Assembly (NCBI GenBank): GCA_037127315.1
Contig: JBBBDQ010001027.1
Span: forward strand, 1,880,001-1,944,000
From: Ascarosepion bandense
Taxonomy: Eukaryota > Mollusca > Cephalopoda > Sepiida > Sepiidae
DNA length: 64,000 bases
Direction of reading: 5' to 3'
In this document: in pieces, positions 44,020-56,379 of the stretch
Layout: each line of letters begins with the position of its first letter
Position numbering within the stretch: position 1 is the first letter of the stretch
Translations under genes and position numbers: made by a program
Notes under the pieces: generated by a model
Database searches by the model: none
The model's input: the letters and a program-made list of their open reading frames with translations, nothing else
Told to the model about the DNA's origin: nothing

Positions 44020-44680
44020 CTGCTATCTATTAATCATCACAGACAATCGTTCCTTCCGCCCATTAACATGGATTAGGCTTCTCTCCCTGAAAGTAAAACA
44101 CTGCGCCTCCTCGGATTAATTCTCACATCAGACCTCAAGTGGAATAACTATATGGAATCCACAGCTAAATCCGCTGCTAAGAAAATTTGTTTCTCTGTGT
44201 AGGGCCAGGAATTTTTTCCCATCCGAAACTATCCTGCACATATAAAAATCTACCATCCGCCCGTGCATTGAATATTGCTGCCATATCTGGTCGGAGGATC
44301 CTGCTATCCACCTTGGTGTCCTCGACCAAATCCAACGGAGAATCTATAATGTGATTGATCCCGACTTGGCAGCTCAGATACAGTCACTTTCTCACCGGCG
44401 CAATGTGGCTTCCCTGTGTCTCTTCTACAAATACTTTCACGGCTTCTGCTCCGATGAACTTAGCTCACTCGTACCCACTATATATAAATTTCCTCGAACC
44501 AGAAGATTAGCAACTAGATCCCACCCTTTTACTGTAAACCCAATAAATTGTAAACTCAAATTCTACTTCCTCAGCTTCTTTTCTCGCACTTCCCGCCTGT
44601 GGAATTCTCTTCCGCTTACTTGCTTTCCCGACAGCTAAATGTAAAATGACTTGTTTGGGGCGATATGATTATAAAAAAAA
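44020..44680 (+). mobile_element. LINE 3' end (jockey/CR1-like)
   Basis: It runs from the PESKTLRLLGLILTSDLKWN region through a frameshifted middle to VASLCLFYKYFHGFCSDEL and SRLWNSLPLTCFPDS (open at 44351-44638). The 3' UTR is almost absent; the tail ATATGATTATAAAAAAAA follows directly. Confidence 0.85.
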
Positions 44681-44869
44681 ATTCTATACATTTATATTCC
44701 AGAGAATGTAAATAAATCTAAAAAACATGCATGTGTAACTAATCAGTACTGATTGATATTTTCTACGGCTTATCAACAAGCAAGAAATTATTATGTAAAT
44801 ATAAAGTCCGGGATCAGTTCTAGATTGCAATCAATATATAAATTGATCACTCACTTTTTGGCCAGTTAT

Positions 44870-45224
44870 CTTTGTCTTACCCAGTTCCTGACATCCCCTA
44901 TAACCTGTAACTCGTTCTCATAACTTTCCTCCGATGTAACCCCCTGCAAAACTGTGGCGGTAAAATGCCTTGCTTGGGGCGATATGATTATACAAAAAGA
45001 AAATTATACTATCATAATGTGGATAGAAAGTGGGGGTCAATTCTAAATTACACTCAATATATAAACTGATCCCTCACTTTATAGCCACAATCAACCTTTT
45101 TTTACCCACTTCCTGACACCCCCTATAACCTTTCACTCTTTCTTAGAACTTTTCTCCTATGTAACCCCTTACAAAACAGTGGCGGTAAAAAATGCCTTGC
45201 TTGGGGCCGAACGATTAAAAAAAA
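44870..45224 (+). mobile_element. Two tandem LINE 3' tail fragments
   Basis: Two copies of the LINE end (44870-44999 and 45085-45224), each finishing ATGCCTTGCTTGGGGC(G/C) and an A-rich tail. Each is preceded by a related block with ATCAATATATAAATTGATC. Confidence 0.75.
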
Positions 45225-45595
45225 AATGTCAGCTACGCCTGATTTTTCTATTTCCCCTTGTGTTATGGCCTTGCGGTGTTCTTTCAGCTTTATTTTAAAG
45301 AGGCGGCTCGTTTACCGTAGCTGCATGGGATGGGCGTACGCACAGGCCTTACACATGTTTTCGATCGGATATCTTACTAGGAAGAGGCATCTGCGAACTG
45401 ATGAACCACATTTGAAGGTCGTGATATGTGGATCACCAATCTTTTCTATTTTCTCCGATAATAACTTCACGTAGGGTAGGCAGCTTGAGGTTGTTTTTTG
45501 AGTGTTGTCATCATCTCGTCCCCCTTCTATCCTAGTTCGTTGTAGCTGCTGTCAGGCACCCCGGGTAGTTTTTACACTGTAAGATACTGCTTATA

Positions 45596-45900
45596 TGTTA
45601 TGGAGTAGTTTTCGCACTGAAGGTTATAATCGTGCGATGTTGATTGCTAATCGATTTAACGCACCCAAAATGTTAGGAACTTGGTAATCTTCCACTGAAT
45701 GCCGACTCCTTAGTATCTGGCTAACTGCCGACTAATATCAACTGCCTAGTAGTTCTACTGAACTCCAATAGAACTCTAAAGAACTCCTATGAACTTTCAA
45801 AGAACTTCTCAAGAACCTCTCCCGTTAACTTCCTGTTAAACCTTATTAATATTTGAGGGAGAGTCCATTATCTGAGGAATAGGTGTGTTTCACCATAACA
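45596..45900 (-). mobile_element. Solo LTR (Ty3/gypsy family), target duplication TTATA
   Basis: 305 bp with TG...CA ends and TTATA at 45591-45595 and 45901-45905. It is a longer version of the 4331 LTR, containing a GAACTTTCAAAGAACTTCTC segment that the other lacks. Confidence 0.92.
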
Positions 45901-45984
45901 TTATACTGACCACTTATTCTTATATGATCTATTCATTCTTCTAATTCAAATAATATTTTCCTATAGCCTTTCACACTTTTTTTA

Positions 45985-46440
45985 AATTATGTATACGTCA
46001 TCTCTTGGCGTTGTTTTCATCTTCGATCGCATTTTTCATTACGTTTTGAACTAATGGACCCAGTTTGTTTTTTGACCTTGCTGAGACGATTGACATTTGT
46101 CCCCATCAATATCCGCATCTCTATGTAAAGCTTACCAGTGTGTTCGTGCAGCATTACAATTTTCGTTCACTTTCTTTGAGTACTGTCCATCGCAGACAAT
46201 GGTGGTTGGACAACTAACTGATAGTCGTGACACTAGTGTCTGGGGATGAAAAATATTGGTGCAATCACGGATGACGCAATAAATTTTAAGGCCAAGTAAA
46301 TTACATGATACAATATATAAAATAGATTCAGATTACTGCAAGCCACTGCGAATGACTTAATCTGAGGAAAAAAGAGAAAACGATAAAACCCTGTGACTCC
46401 AGTGGGTCTAAAACTGACCGTATGGAGAAAGAAAGTGTAA
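45985..46440 (-). pseudogene. Tc1-family transposase N-terminal relic, second copy
   Basis: The minus strand encodes VKKQTGSISSKRNEKC near 46050, matching the helix-turn-helix relic at 10870-11010. The upstream parts match too, ending in the shared block AAACTGACCGTATGG. Confidence 0.6.
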
Positions 46441-47002
46441 TATATTGCCTTGACCCGGCAAAAATATGATCAGCATCAAAGACAGAAAACACGCAATAGT
46501 TATCGAAAAAAGTGTGACCCACGTAAAAAGCAGCTGGCTTGAAAAGCAATATCCGGCGAAGATTATTGACAGATGTGCCAGGCCATAGATGACACAATTA
46601 AGCGAAAACCCGAGAAAACAAAAATGCGTGGAAATTTCGGGTTACATAACTTCGAGGTTTTCTGGCCAAAATCAGAACATCGAGGGATTATAGAGAAGAA
46701 AGAAGAGAAGACAACTTTCGCTTGTCAACAACTCCCGCTTGTCAACAACTCCCGACAACTCCCTCGTATGTGCGTGATTCTTTCTGGCTAAATCCTTCTC
46801 CACACAACTGTCACCGACGAAGAATAAAAGTATAGTTTTGTATTTTTTATATATATGCGTTCTTGTTCCTCGTTTACCTGTCAAGACGATCATCATCCTT
46901 AGTGAACTAAGCATAATATACTAAAAAAGAAAAATAAAGGAATTGCTTCAGTTAATTTTCACAACGGAGTATTTATTCTTTTTGTAAAATTATTATTATT
47001 AT
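46441..47002. other. No recognised feature; ends in (ATT)n
   Basis: No gene recognised. The short (ATT)n at 46990-47002 borders the next LINE. Confidence 0.45.
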
Positions 47003-48699
47003 GTTGTCATTTTTATCATATTTCGATGTTCGCTATGGCCGCACTACCTACCAAGTCTGCGGGAAGACCTAAGGCAGGTCGTGGTGTGCTGTTTTGGCTC
47101 CATTTCATGTTTTTTCTATCTGCCCTATCATCACCTAGCGTTACATAGACAAAGTTCTCCTTAGTGTTTGGGCGGTACTTAACAAAACATTTTTTTGTAT
47201 ATCTCATAAGCTGGGGTTTCCAGGGGTTCTTTCAATGTGTTGTTTTGTTTCATTTTTTATCATTCCAAGTGCACCCGCTATCATTGGTACGATACTTGTT
47301 TCTAATTTCCACATTTTGTTTATTTCAATTTTCAGGTCTTTATATTTTGACAGTTTTTCGAATTCCTTGGTTGCTATGTTACAATCCGCTGGACAAGCCA
47401 TATCAATTAAGAGACAAGTTTTCTCCTTCTGGTTTTTAACAATAATGTCCGGCTTATTTGCTTCAATTTTTCTGTCTGTGTAGATGGTGTAATCCCATAG
47501 AATGGCGACTTCTTCTATTTCTGTAACCGGAGCTGGGTGATGTTCATACCAGTGTTTGTTTACAGATTTTCCATAGTGTTTGCACATTGTCCAATGTAAT
47601 TATTGCCCCGTGACGATTTTTATATTCATTTGGGGCAAGTACAGAACAGCCTGAGATTAGATGGTCTATTGTTCCTTGGTGTTTATCACAGAACCTGCAT
47701 TTTGAATCCACATTATTATGTATAATATTTGCCTGTAAGTTCCTAGTGAAAAGAGTTTTGGTCTTGCGCAGCAAGAATAAAGCCTTCAGTTTCAGACTTT
47801 AATCCAGATGCACGTAACCATCGATGAGTATTAACTTTATCAACATTGGATTTATTGGCACGTTCTGTATATTGGACATGCAGAGGTTTGTCTTGCCAAC
47901 GTTGTTTCATCTGTTCAAGAGCTTTATCCTTGGCTTTCTTTTTCATAATTTTTGCCGCAATAGTTGGTTCCTGGCTTCTGTTTTGCTTTTCTACAGAATC
48001 TGCTAAATGTAAATCTTGTTTGCATTTACTTCCTTCTTTCATTATTGAATATTTTTTTTATTTCTGTTTTCATGTTGTTTGACTAATTGTATCATCCAGT
48101 CCTTTGTTGTTTCTATGTATCTTAGTAAGCCAATACTTGTTCTCTTGTATGACAATTCTAGCTGAATAAGACCTCTTCCATCTTCTTTACGGGGTATGTA
48201 TAGACGATCTACATCAGCCTTTGGATGATGCATCTTATGCTTAGAAAGAAACTTTCTTGTTTTAGAATCCATTCATCTGATGTCGTTTAGAGTCCAGTTC
48301 AAGATGTTGAAACTATATTGGACAACTGGGATTGCAAGGTTATTAATGGCCATAATTCTGTTCTGAGAATTCGACTCAGTTTTTAATATAAGTCGTAGCC
48401 TTCTATTGTACTCTTTACGCACTATTTCTTTCGTTTTTTATGGTGATTTTTTTTACACTCTCATTTACACCTAGGTATTTATAACTTTCTTCTGGCTCTA
48501 AATGTTTATTGTTACAGCAGGGTCTAAGCTAATTGAAGATGTTTGTTGTAGCGATCCTCGTAAAACTGTATCTTTAGCACATTTATTCAAATTGAATTTC
48601 ATTCCAATGACTTCGCTGAAGCATTTTACAGTTTACAGAAGACCTTCCAGCTCATTATCATTCTTAGCATACAACTTTAAGTCATCCATGTAAAACAGA
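47003..48699 (-). mobile_element. Dong/R4-like LINE, reverse transcriptase to restriction-like endonuclease
   Basis: Minus-strand order: catalytic motif LFYMDDLKLYAKND (YMDD at 48681-48692) and GMKFNLNKCAK; the post-RT region VVQYSFNILNWTLNDIR with HPKADVDRLYIPRKEDGRGL (48042-48272); a zinc knuckle CRFCDKHQGTIDHLISGC (near 47690); then the endonuclease with KPDIIVKNQKEKTCLLIDMA (near 47430) and YKDLKIEI. The PD...D pattern is that of restriction-like endonucleases in R2/R4-type LINEs. Frameshifts separate the blocks. Both ends touch (ATT)n tracts. Confidence 0.85.
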
Positions 48700-48700
48700 C

Positions 48701-48732
<32 letters not shown>

Positions 48733-48957
48733 TTATATTTTGTTTTTATTACTCATTTTTTCGGGTTCCAACTAGAGACCTAATGTCAGAAATGGCATCT
48801 TGACATTTTATTATGAGTATTTAAAGGAATACCCCGCAAACCCTGACGCCCTTCGTAAAGGTATGATTTGTATTTGAGGATACAAATAATAATAATTATT
48901 ATTATTTCTTTCAATGTCTTGTGTGTACTCATTCCTTTTCAGGTTCCATTTGGAGAC
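48700..48957. repeat. (ATT)n and flanking sequence
   Basis: An (ATT)n run at 48700-48730 borders the Dong/R4-like element; a second short run lies at 48886-48905. Confidence 0.85.
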
Positions 48958-49425
48958 CTTTATTTTTATAATCGTGTCACCCCAAGCAGGGCATTTTACT
49001 GCTACTGTTGTGCAGGGGTTACATAGGTGGAAAGTTCTGAGAAAGAGTGACAGGTTATAGGTGGTGTCAGGAAGTGGGTAAGAGAAAGATGACTTTGGAC
49101 ATAAAATGAGGGATCTATTTATGTATTGATTGTAAAATAAAATTACTCCCCCACTTCATATTTACATAGTAGTTTCTTGTCTGTTTATAAGCTGTAGAAT
49201 ATGAATCAATCAGTCGATGAATACTGATTAGTTACACATGCATGTCTTTTAGATTTAATTACATTCTCTGGAATATAAATACATAGAATTTTTTTTATAA
49301 TCATATCGCCCTAAGCAAGGCATTTTACTGCCAGTTTTACATGGGGTTACATAGGAGGAAATTTAAGAGAAATTGACAGGTTACAGGGGGTGTCAGGAAG
49401 AGGGTAAGAGAAGGATGAGAGTACT
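48958..49425 (-). mobile_element. Two LINE 3' tail fragments
   Basis: Minus-strand tails at 48958-49105 and 49287-49425, both with the reversed end signature (ATCGTGTCACCCCAAGCAGG; ATCATATCGCCCTAAGCAAG). They mirror the two fragments at 44870-45224. Confidence 0.75.
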
Positions 49426-49593
49426 TATTAGAGTCGGATGAACGGAGACAAAAGCATAATGTCAGAAATGGCTTCATGATATTTTCTCTGCTCCCTAATT
49501 GATCCCTTAAGATCGTACTCATTTTGCATAGATAACGCCCCTTTTTAAGGTGGGATCTGTACTTGAAACTAGAAATTACATTATTATTATTAT

Positions 49594-50737
49594 CTCATTT
49601 TTCATCATATTTCGATTTCTGCTTTAGTCTCACAACCAACCAAGTCTGCGGGGAGACCTAAGACAGGTCGTGGCGTGTTGTTATGGCTCCATTTCATGTT
49701 TTTTCTATCTTCCCTATCATCCCTAGCATTACATAGATAAAGTTATCCTTAGTGTGTGGGCTGTACTTAATAAGACAATTTTTTGTATATCTCTTAAGCT
49801 GGGATTTCCAGGGATTCTTTCAATGTGTTGTTTTGTTCCATTTTTTATCATTCCAAGTGCACCTACTATCACTGGCACAACTCTTGTTTTCAATTTCCAC
49901 ATTTTTTCTATTTCAATTTCCAGGTCTTTATATTTTGACAGTTTTTCAAATTCCTTGATTGCTATGTTACAATCCGCTGGACAAGCCATATCAATTAATA
50001 GACAAGTTTTCTCCTTCTGGTTTTTAACAATAATGTCTGGCCTGTTTGCTTCTATTTTTCTGTCTGTGTAGATGGTGTAATCCCATAGAATGGTTACATC
50101 TTCTATTTCTGTAACCGGCGCTGGGTGATGTTCATACCAGTGTTTGTTTACAGATTTTCCATAATGTTTGCACATTGTCCAATGTAAATATTGCCCAACT
50201 CTATCGTGGCGATTTTTATATTCATTTGGAGCAAGTACAGAACAGCCTGAGATTAGGTGGTCTATTTTTCTTGGTGTTTATCACAAAACCTGCATTTTGG
50301 ATCCATATTATTATGCATAATATTTGCCTGAAAGTTTCTAGTGAAAAGACTTTGGTCTTGTGCTGCAAGAATAAAGCCTTCAGTTTCAGACTTTAATCCA
50401 GATGCACGTAACCATCGATGAGTATTAACTTTATCAACATTGGATTTATTGGCACGTTCTGGATATTGGCCATGCAGAGTTTGTCCTGCCAGCGTTGTTT
50501 CATCTGTTCAAGAGCTTTATCCTTGGCTTTCATTTTCATATTTTTTGCCGTAATAGTTGGTTCTTGGCTTCTGTTTTGCTTTTCTACAGAATCTACTAAA
50601 TGTAAATCTTGTTTGTATTTACCACCTTCTTTTATTATTGAATATTTTTTCTTTCTTTCTTCATGTTGCCTTACTAATTGTATCATCCAATCCTTTGTTG
50701 TTTCTATGTATGTTAGTAAGCCAATAGTTGTTGTCTT

Positions 50738-50738
<1 letters not shown>
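49594..50738 (-). mobile_element. Dong/R4-like LINE, 5'-truncated second copy
   Basis: The endonuclease frame at 49729-50175 (148 aa) is intact: VNKHWYEHHPAPVTEIEDV, RPDIIVKNQKEKTCLLIDMA, LGMIKNGTKQHIERIPGNPS. The zinc-knuckle region has frameshifts. The post-RT part lies at 50393-50686. The left end follows (ATT)4 at 49581-49593 and the right end joins an (ATT)n at 50739-50787. Confidence 0.88.

Positions 50739-50787
<49 letters not shown>
50739..50787. repeat. (ATT)n microsatellite
   Basis: About 16 ATT units at the 5' junction of the truncated Dong/R4-like copy. Confidence 0.95.
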
Positions 50788-50789
<2 letters not shown>

Positions 50790-51039
50790 ACTTCCCCTCC
50801 TTTTTCTTTTTTTTTTTGTCATTTTCATTACACAATTTGCATTATATTTCTTCCTCTTTTCTAGTTTTCTTTTTGATAATATTTTTTTCCTACGATTTCG
50901 TCTTCTTAGATATATTTTTCATTCAATTCTCACCAGTTTTCTTTTTTCACTATCATTTTCCTTCGTTCTCCTTCGTTATAATGTCCCGTTTACCTATATT
51001 CCGACGATCGCACTCTTTTCCTCCTTGTAACTTCTTCAT

Positions 51040-51740
51040 TTTGGTTTGTATCTTTTGCTGATGACCATGCACTCAGTTTTATACAAACCAAAATGCCAAA
51101 TACAGGTGGGGGATAACAGAATCAAACAAGTCCAAGAATTTAAGTACCTAGGAAGTGTTCTAACAGGAGATGGAAAGTGCGACACGGACATCCGAAGGCG
51201 AATTGGCATGGCAAAGGACGCGTTCCAGAAGATGAGCAAAATACTAACACACAGGAAGATCTCAATAGAAACGAAGAAAAGAGTGCTAGACTGCTACATG
51301 ATGTCAGTTCTTCAATACGGCTGTGAATGCTGGACAATATCATCGAAAATGAGGACAAAACTGGAAGCGGCCGAAATGTGGTTCTACAGAAGGATGCTAC
51401 GGATATCGTGGACTGAGCATACAAGCAACGACGAAGTGTTAGAAAGAATGGCAACAAAAAGGAAATTGATGCTGAGCCTCAGGAAGAGACAACTGAAGTT
51501 CCTGGGACATGCAATGAGGAAGGAGAGCCTGGAGAACCTGATACTGACTGGACAGATAGAAGGAAGGAGAGACAGAGAAAGGCAGCGGATAACATATTTG
51601 CAGGGTCTGATCAGGTGGATGACGGAACGGGGGTTGCCAGGAGTAACAGGAGCAAATATACTAAGAGCCACAAGGGATAGGGAGACGTGGAGAGCCATGA
51701 TCGCCTACGTCCTGAAGGGACATGGCACATAGAAGAAGAA
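51040..51740 (+). pseudogene. RTE-type LINE, C-terminal ORF
   Basis: The frame at 51046-51732 (228 aa) has the classic RTE terminus: FKYLGSVLTGDGKCDTDIRR, CYMMSVLQYGCECWTISSKM, AAEMWFYRRMLRISWTEHTS, RQLKFLGHAMRK and VLKGHGT. Just upstream, in another frame, FADD (51053-51064) is the reverse transcriptase catalytic motif. A deletion and frameshift between it and KYLGS remove part of the domain. The 3' end is GAAGAAGAAG-rich. Confidence 0.88.
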
Positions 51741-52242
51741 GAACTTCTTCATTCGCATTTCTGATAGGGTTTTCCCTCTTGACACTCCCTATCCTCCATA
51801 CCCCTGCTTCATTCCTCACCTCGTGGCCACTCCAGGTTCTACTGTTCGTCTAACCCCATTTCCAACTCGTTTCTTTTAAATCCCCTGCCATAAAGTGACG
51901 TCACAGTCCACGAAACAGTTTAATCCAACGTTAATTACTTTTTAATTGGTTTTGCTGAATTAACATTTCCAAGATTTACGGTGGGAGACGGGAGTAAATG
52001 ACTAAAGAGAGAGGGGAAGAGAAACAATGAAAGAAATATGAAATAAAGAGGAAGGGAAACAAGCAATAAGAAGGAAAGAAAGAAACAAGAGAGAGAGAAA
52101 AGAAAGAAAGAAAGAAGAGGAAAAGAAATGAAAAAATCGAAAAAAAAGAAAATAAAAGACAAAAAAATTATAAAAAAGAAATTTAAAAAAAAACGAAAAA
52201 AAGAAAAAAAAAGCAAATAGAAAAAAGACAGAAAGAAACAGC
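51741..52242. repeat. Unclassified, with GAAA/AAAG-rich tract
   Basis: The purine-rich tract at 52000-52240 resembles 24050-24560 in composition. No gene recognised. Confidence 0.6.
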
Positions 52243-52889
52243 AAATTTTCGTTTTAGCTCCCGACGGCTTTTCCCCCTTCAAATTTATCCAAAATAGCAT
52301 TATTTCTGTGCAAATGTATATGTTGAACTCAAATCAACAATTAGTTATTGAAGAAAGTACCATTTTTGATTTGAAAGTCTATAAAAAAAACAAACTAGAT
52401 CTCGCACTTTTTCTCTCCAGTAACTCTAACGCAGTCATGTAATTAACTGCTGAATGTCTTTCGGCGTAGGAAAACAAATTTCGGTCGATTTTTGGTCGAT
52501 TTTCTTCCTTTATTGAAACATCCGGCGATGTACTTCCTGTAATGAAAGTAATGCGCTATTGTATTTCTACGCTTATTACTTTCATTACAGGAAGTACATC
52601 GCCGGAAGTTTCAATAAAGGAAGAAAATCGACCAAAAATCGACCGAAATTTGTTGTCCTACACAGTACGTCATTCTGCAGTTAATTACATTACTTCGTGA
52701 GAGTTACGAGAGAGAAAAAGTGCGAGATATAGTTCGTTATTTTTATGGACCTTCAAATCAAAAAATGTAGATTTCTTCAATAACTAATTGTTGATTTGAG
52801 TTCAGCATATACATTTGCACAGAAATAATTCTATTTTGGATAAATTTGAAGGGGGTTTAAAGCCGTCGGCACCTAAAACGAAAATTTAC
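52243..52889. mobile_element. Long palindromic (foldback/MITE-like) element
   Basis: Arms of about 300 bp, 52243-52548 and 52580-52889, are reverse complements with few differences. The inner ends read ACTTTCATTACAGGAAGTAC and the outer ends TTTTCGTTTTAG near the margins. The loop is about 30 bp. No ORF. Class unknown. Confidence 0.8.
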
Positions 52890-53640
52890 CAAAGAAACGA
52901 AAGACGGACGAAGGTGAAAATAGGCAAATAAATAAATAAATTATTAAATAAAAAAATAAAAATAATAGAGAAAAATGTAAAAATTGATTATATGAATGTA
53001 AAGAGATATTTTTGACAGCGCATGCCTATTGCTTTTTTAATAACACTGACACCAGAAGAAGTTCTGGAATAGTGAAAAATGCCTTGTAGAAGGTAAGCAA
53101 AGTATTAAGAAAAAAGTAAAAAGGTCGTTAGAAATCAGGAAAAGAGCATTCTAGAATATCTATCTTCCCATATAAAAAAAATATGGACAATTTTTTTCAC
53201 CGATGTAAAGGAGACTTAAAGCACCAAAGATGCGATTCTGCAGAAGGACGATGAGAATATCGTAGTAAAAAATGCGTAGCAGGAACCGTCAGTAGGAATG
53301 GTAGCGAAGAATAAAACGATAATGCCAAGGACAAAGATTGCAACAAGGACTGCTAGCAAGTTCTGGAAAGCTGGGATCACCCACATCATTAAGAATAAAA
53401 TTCAACGCTTACAAAGAATTTTCCGTGCACTGGTAAAGCAAGCAAAATGAATCCTTTGATCACAGTTTGAACCAAATTGATTCTCTTCCGCAGGTCTTTG
53501 CCGACTGTAAGCTTTCATGAGTGTTTCTCGTTTATTTTCGGGAAAGTAATATCTGTTAGTTTTCGGTGGTGCATGTTTTAAATTAGAAAGTGCCACAGGC
53601 AAGAATCGACGCGCTAAATTACACGGCAGTAAAATAGACA
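52890..53640 (+). pseudogene. Mostly unclassified; degenerate RTE fragment at 53200-53330
   Basis: 53205-53330 aligns with the AAEMWFYRRMLRIS region of the RTE ORF (here KAPKMRFCRRTMRIS) with many stops. The remainder is not recognised. Confidence 0.45.
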
Positions 53641-53651
53641 GATACACAAAA

Positions 53652-53682
<31 letters not shown>

Positions 53683-53684
53683 TC

Positions 53685-53718
<34 letters not shown>

Positions 53719-53751
53719 CTATCTATCTATCTATCTATCTCAGTCTCTTCA

Positions 53752-53800
<49 letters not shown>

Positions 53801-53847
53801 CAGTCTCTTCATATCTATCTATCTATCTATCTATCTCAGTCTCTTCA

Positions 53848-53896
<49 letters not shown>

Positions 53897-53907
53897 CAGT
53901 CTCTTCA

Positions 53908-53955
<48 letters not shown>

Positions 53956-53965
53956 ACAGTGTATT

Positions 53966-54008
<43 letters not shown>
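53652..54008 (+). repeat. (ATCT)n higher-order array
   Basis: ATCT blocks separated by CAGTCTCTTCATAT, a one-base variant of the spacer in other arrays, seen four times. Confidence 0.95.
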
Positions 54009-54074
54009 AGAACATTTTTGAGCTACTTGAAATTATTTACAGAAACCATTAGAAAGCATAAATTAAGCAAAAAC

Positions 54075-54790
54075 TTATTTTTATAATCGTGTCGCCTCAA
54101 GCAAGGCATTTTACGGCCACTATTTTGCAGGGGGTTACATAGGAGGACAGTTATGAGAAAGAGTAACAGGTTACAGGGGGTTCCAGGAAGAGAGTATGTG
54201 AAGAATGAGAATACTGATGAAAGTAGGGTGGACGGAGAAAAGATGAGAGAGAGGAAGCAAGTGAGTGATACAGGAGATGACTATTGACTGTACATTTAAA
54301 TTCTTGAACATTGTAGCTGTCAGGAATGCAAGTAAGCGGAAGAGAATTCCACAGGAGGGAAGTGCGAGAAAAGAAGCTGATCGAGTATAATTTGCGTTTA
54401 CAATTTATCGGTTTCACAGTAAAAGGGTGGGACCTTGTTGCTAATCTTGTGGTTCGAGTAAATTCTGATATAGTGGGTACCAGGGAGATAAGTTCATCGG
54501 AGCAGAAGCCGTGAAAGTATTTGTAGAAGAGACACAGGGAAGCCACATTGCGCCGGTGAGAGAGTGACAGTATCTTAGCTTCCAAGTCGGGATTGATCAT
54601 ATTACAGATTCTTTGTTGGATTTTGTCAAGGACACCTAGGTGGATAGTAGGAGCACCCGACCAGATATGACAGCAGGATTCAATGCATGGGCGGGTGATA
54701 GATTTATATACGTGCATGATTGTTTCAGATGGGAAAAACTTCCTAGCCCTACACAGAGAACCGACCTTCTTAGCAGTGGATTTAGCTATG
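54075..54790 (-). mobile_element. LINE 3' end (jockey/CR1-like) with long clean ORF
   Basis: The minus-strand frame at 54151-54879 (242 aa) is LINE-coded up to about 54790: SLCRARKFFPSETIMHVYKS, CCHIWSGAPTIHLGVLDK, VASLCLFYKYFHGFCSDEL, FSRTSLLWNSLPLTCIPDS. The first 30 or so residues of the open frame are flanking sequence. The 3' end is reversed near 54075. Confidence 0.88.
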
Positions 54791-54954
54791 GGGCATACAC
54801 AAAACGCAATCCTTGAAAACGAATACATCAACATTCGAAAGTAGTCAGGAGAAAATAATCTAAAATCAATACTAACCATGGTAAATTTAACGATAACCTG
54901 AAAAAAATAATTAAGAAATTTTATATAAATTTGATTGAACTTGTCAATATTATT

Positions 54955-55080
54955 AGATAAAACGTGTTTGCAGTATTTACATTATTCGGACTATTGTCCT
55001 CATCTGTGTTGCAATTTGTACGACGTTTCGGCCGTTGAACACTCCAGTCTTCTTCAGGTGCTAGGAATTTCGAACCAATA
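54955..55080 (-). repeat. Single unit related to the 108-bp repeat
   Basis: The minus strand reads TTGGTTCGAAATTCCTAGCA, CCTGAAGAAGACTGGAGTGT and ACGGCCGAAACGTCGTACAA, then CAGATGAGGACAATAGTCCG, the same order as in the 30-31 kb array but unrepeated. Confidence 0.7.
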
Positions 55081-55287
55081 TTTGTCAAATACAAGAAAGA
55101 TAATTGATTGAGAAATAGATAGATATACCTGTCTAAAGTCATTAGGTAAATCAATGCTTCAGTAACTCAATACGTTCGAAACCAATATTTGTTAAGTAGA
55201 AGACAGATAGATCGATCGATAGATAGATAATCCTGTCTGAATTCCTTAGGTAAATCAAATAAGCTTCAATAACTCAAAAATTTCTGA

Positions 55288-55299
55288 ACCAATATTTGT

Positions 55300-55337
<38 letters not shown>

Positions 55338-55348
55338 TGAACAGAATG

Positions 55349-55385
<37 letters not shown>

Positions 55386-55396
55386 TGAACAGAATG

Positions 55397-55429
<33 letters not shown>

Positions 55430-55445
55430 TTAACAGAATGAGATG

Positions 55446-55498
<53 letters not shown>

Positions 55499-55509
55499 TT
55501 AACAGAATG

Positions 55510-55546
<37 letters not shown>

Positions 55547-55557
55547 TGAACAGAATG

Positions 55558-55590
<33 letters not shown>

Positions 55591-55601
55591 TGAACAGAAT
55601 G

Positions 55602-55638
<37 letters not shown>

Positions 55639-55651
55639 TGAACAGAATGAA

Positions 55652-55690
<39 letters not shown>

Positions 55691-55701
55691 TGAACAGAAT
55701 G

Positions 55702-55738
<37 letters not shown>

Positions 55739-55749
55739 TGAACAGAATG

Positions 55750-55806
<57 letters not shown>

Positions 55807-55817
55807 TGAACAGATGA

Positions 55818-55880
<63 letters not shown>
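55288..55880 (-). repeat. (GATA)n higher-order array
   Basis: GATA blocks separated by ATATGAACAGAATGAG, the reverse complement of the spacer in the ATCT arrays. About ten spacers at roughly 45-70-bp intervals. Confidence 0.95.
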
Positions 55881-55882
<2 letters not shown>

Positions 55883-55959
55883 CGTGTCTGTAGTTATGAA
55901 AATGAAATAAGCCTCAATAACTCAAAAGATTCTGAACCAATAGTTGTCAAATAGAAAAC

Positions 55960-56378
55960 CACCCATTTCACCCACAGCAAAATAATCACTCGCTAACCCG
56001 GTGGCGGGGTGTATGATTGGCTGGGGAACGACCAGCTAAGACAAGCATAGTAACCAGTTACCACGTAGGCGGGGGCTGTGTAATATTTGACCAGCCGCTC
56101 GAGCGTACTCGCTCGGGTTTCCCAGATTAAAAACCGACTTTGTGCCATATCCACATCTCAGTGGGAACATGAGCTAAATACTACCCCTTGCAAAAATCTC
56201 ACTCGCCACCTGAAGGTGATTTTCTGATGATTGGCTAGGGAACGACAATCTATGAACAGCTAAGACAAATGGTACGCGGTAACTAAGCACTAAATCCAGT
56301 TACGGCGTCTGCTGTGGCTGAGAAATGTCTAACCATTGATGTGAGCGTACGCGTTCGGTTTCCGCACAGGTCACCAGT
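55960..56378 (+). repeat. Unclassified repeat, two copies in tandem
   Basis: Copies near 56010 and 56220 both contain GATTGGCTRGGGAACGAC, CAGCTAAGACAA and a GCGTAC.CGCTCGG(G/T)TTTCC end. A third diverged end is at 56970-57010. Confidence 0.6.
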
Positions 56379-56379
56379 G

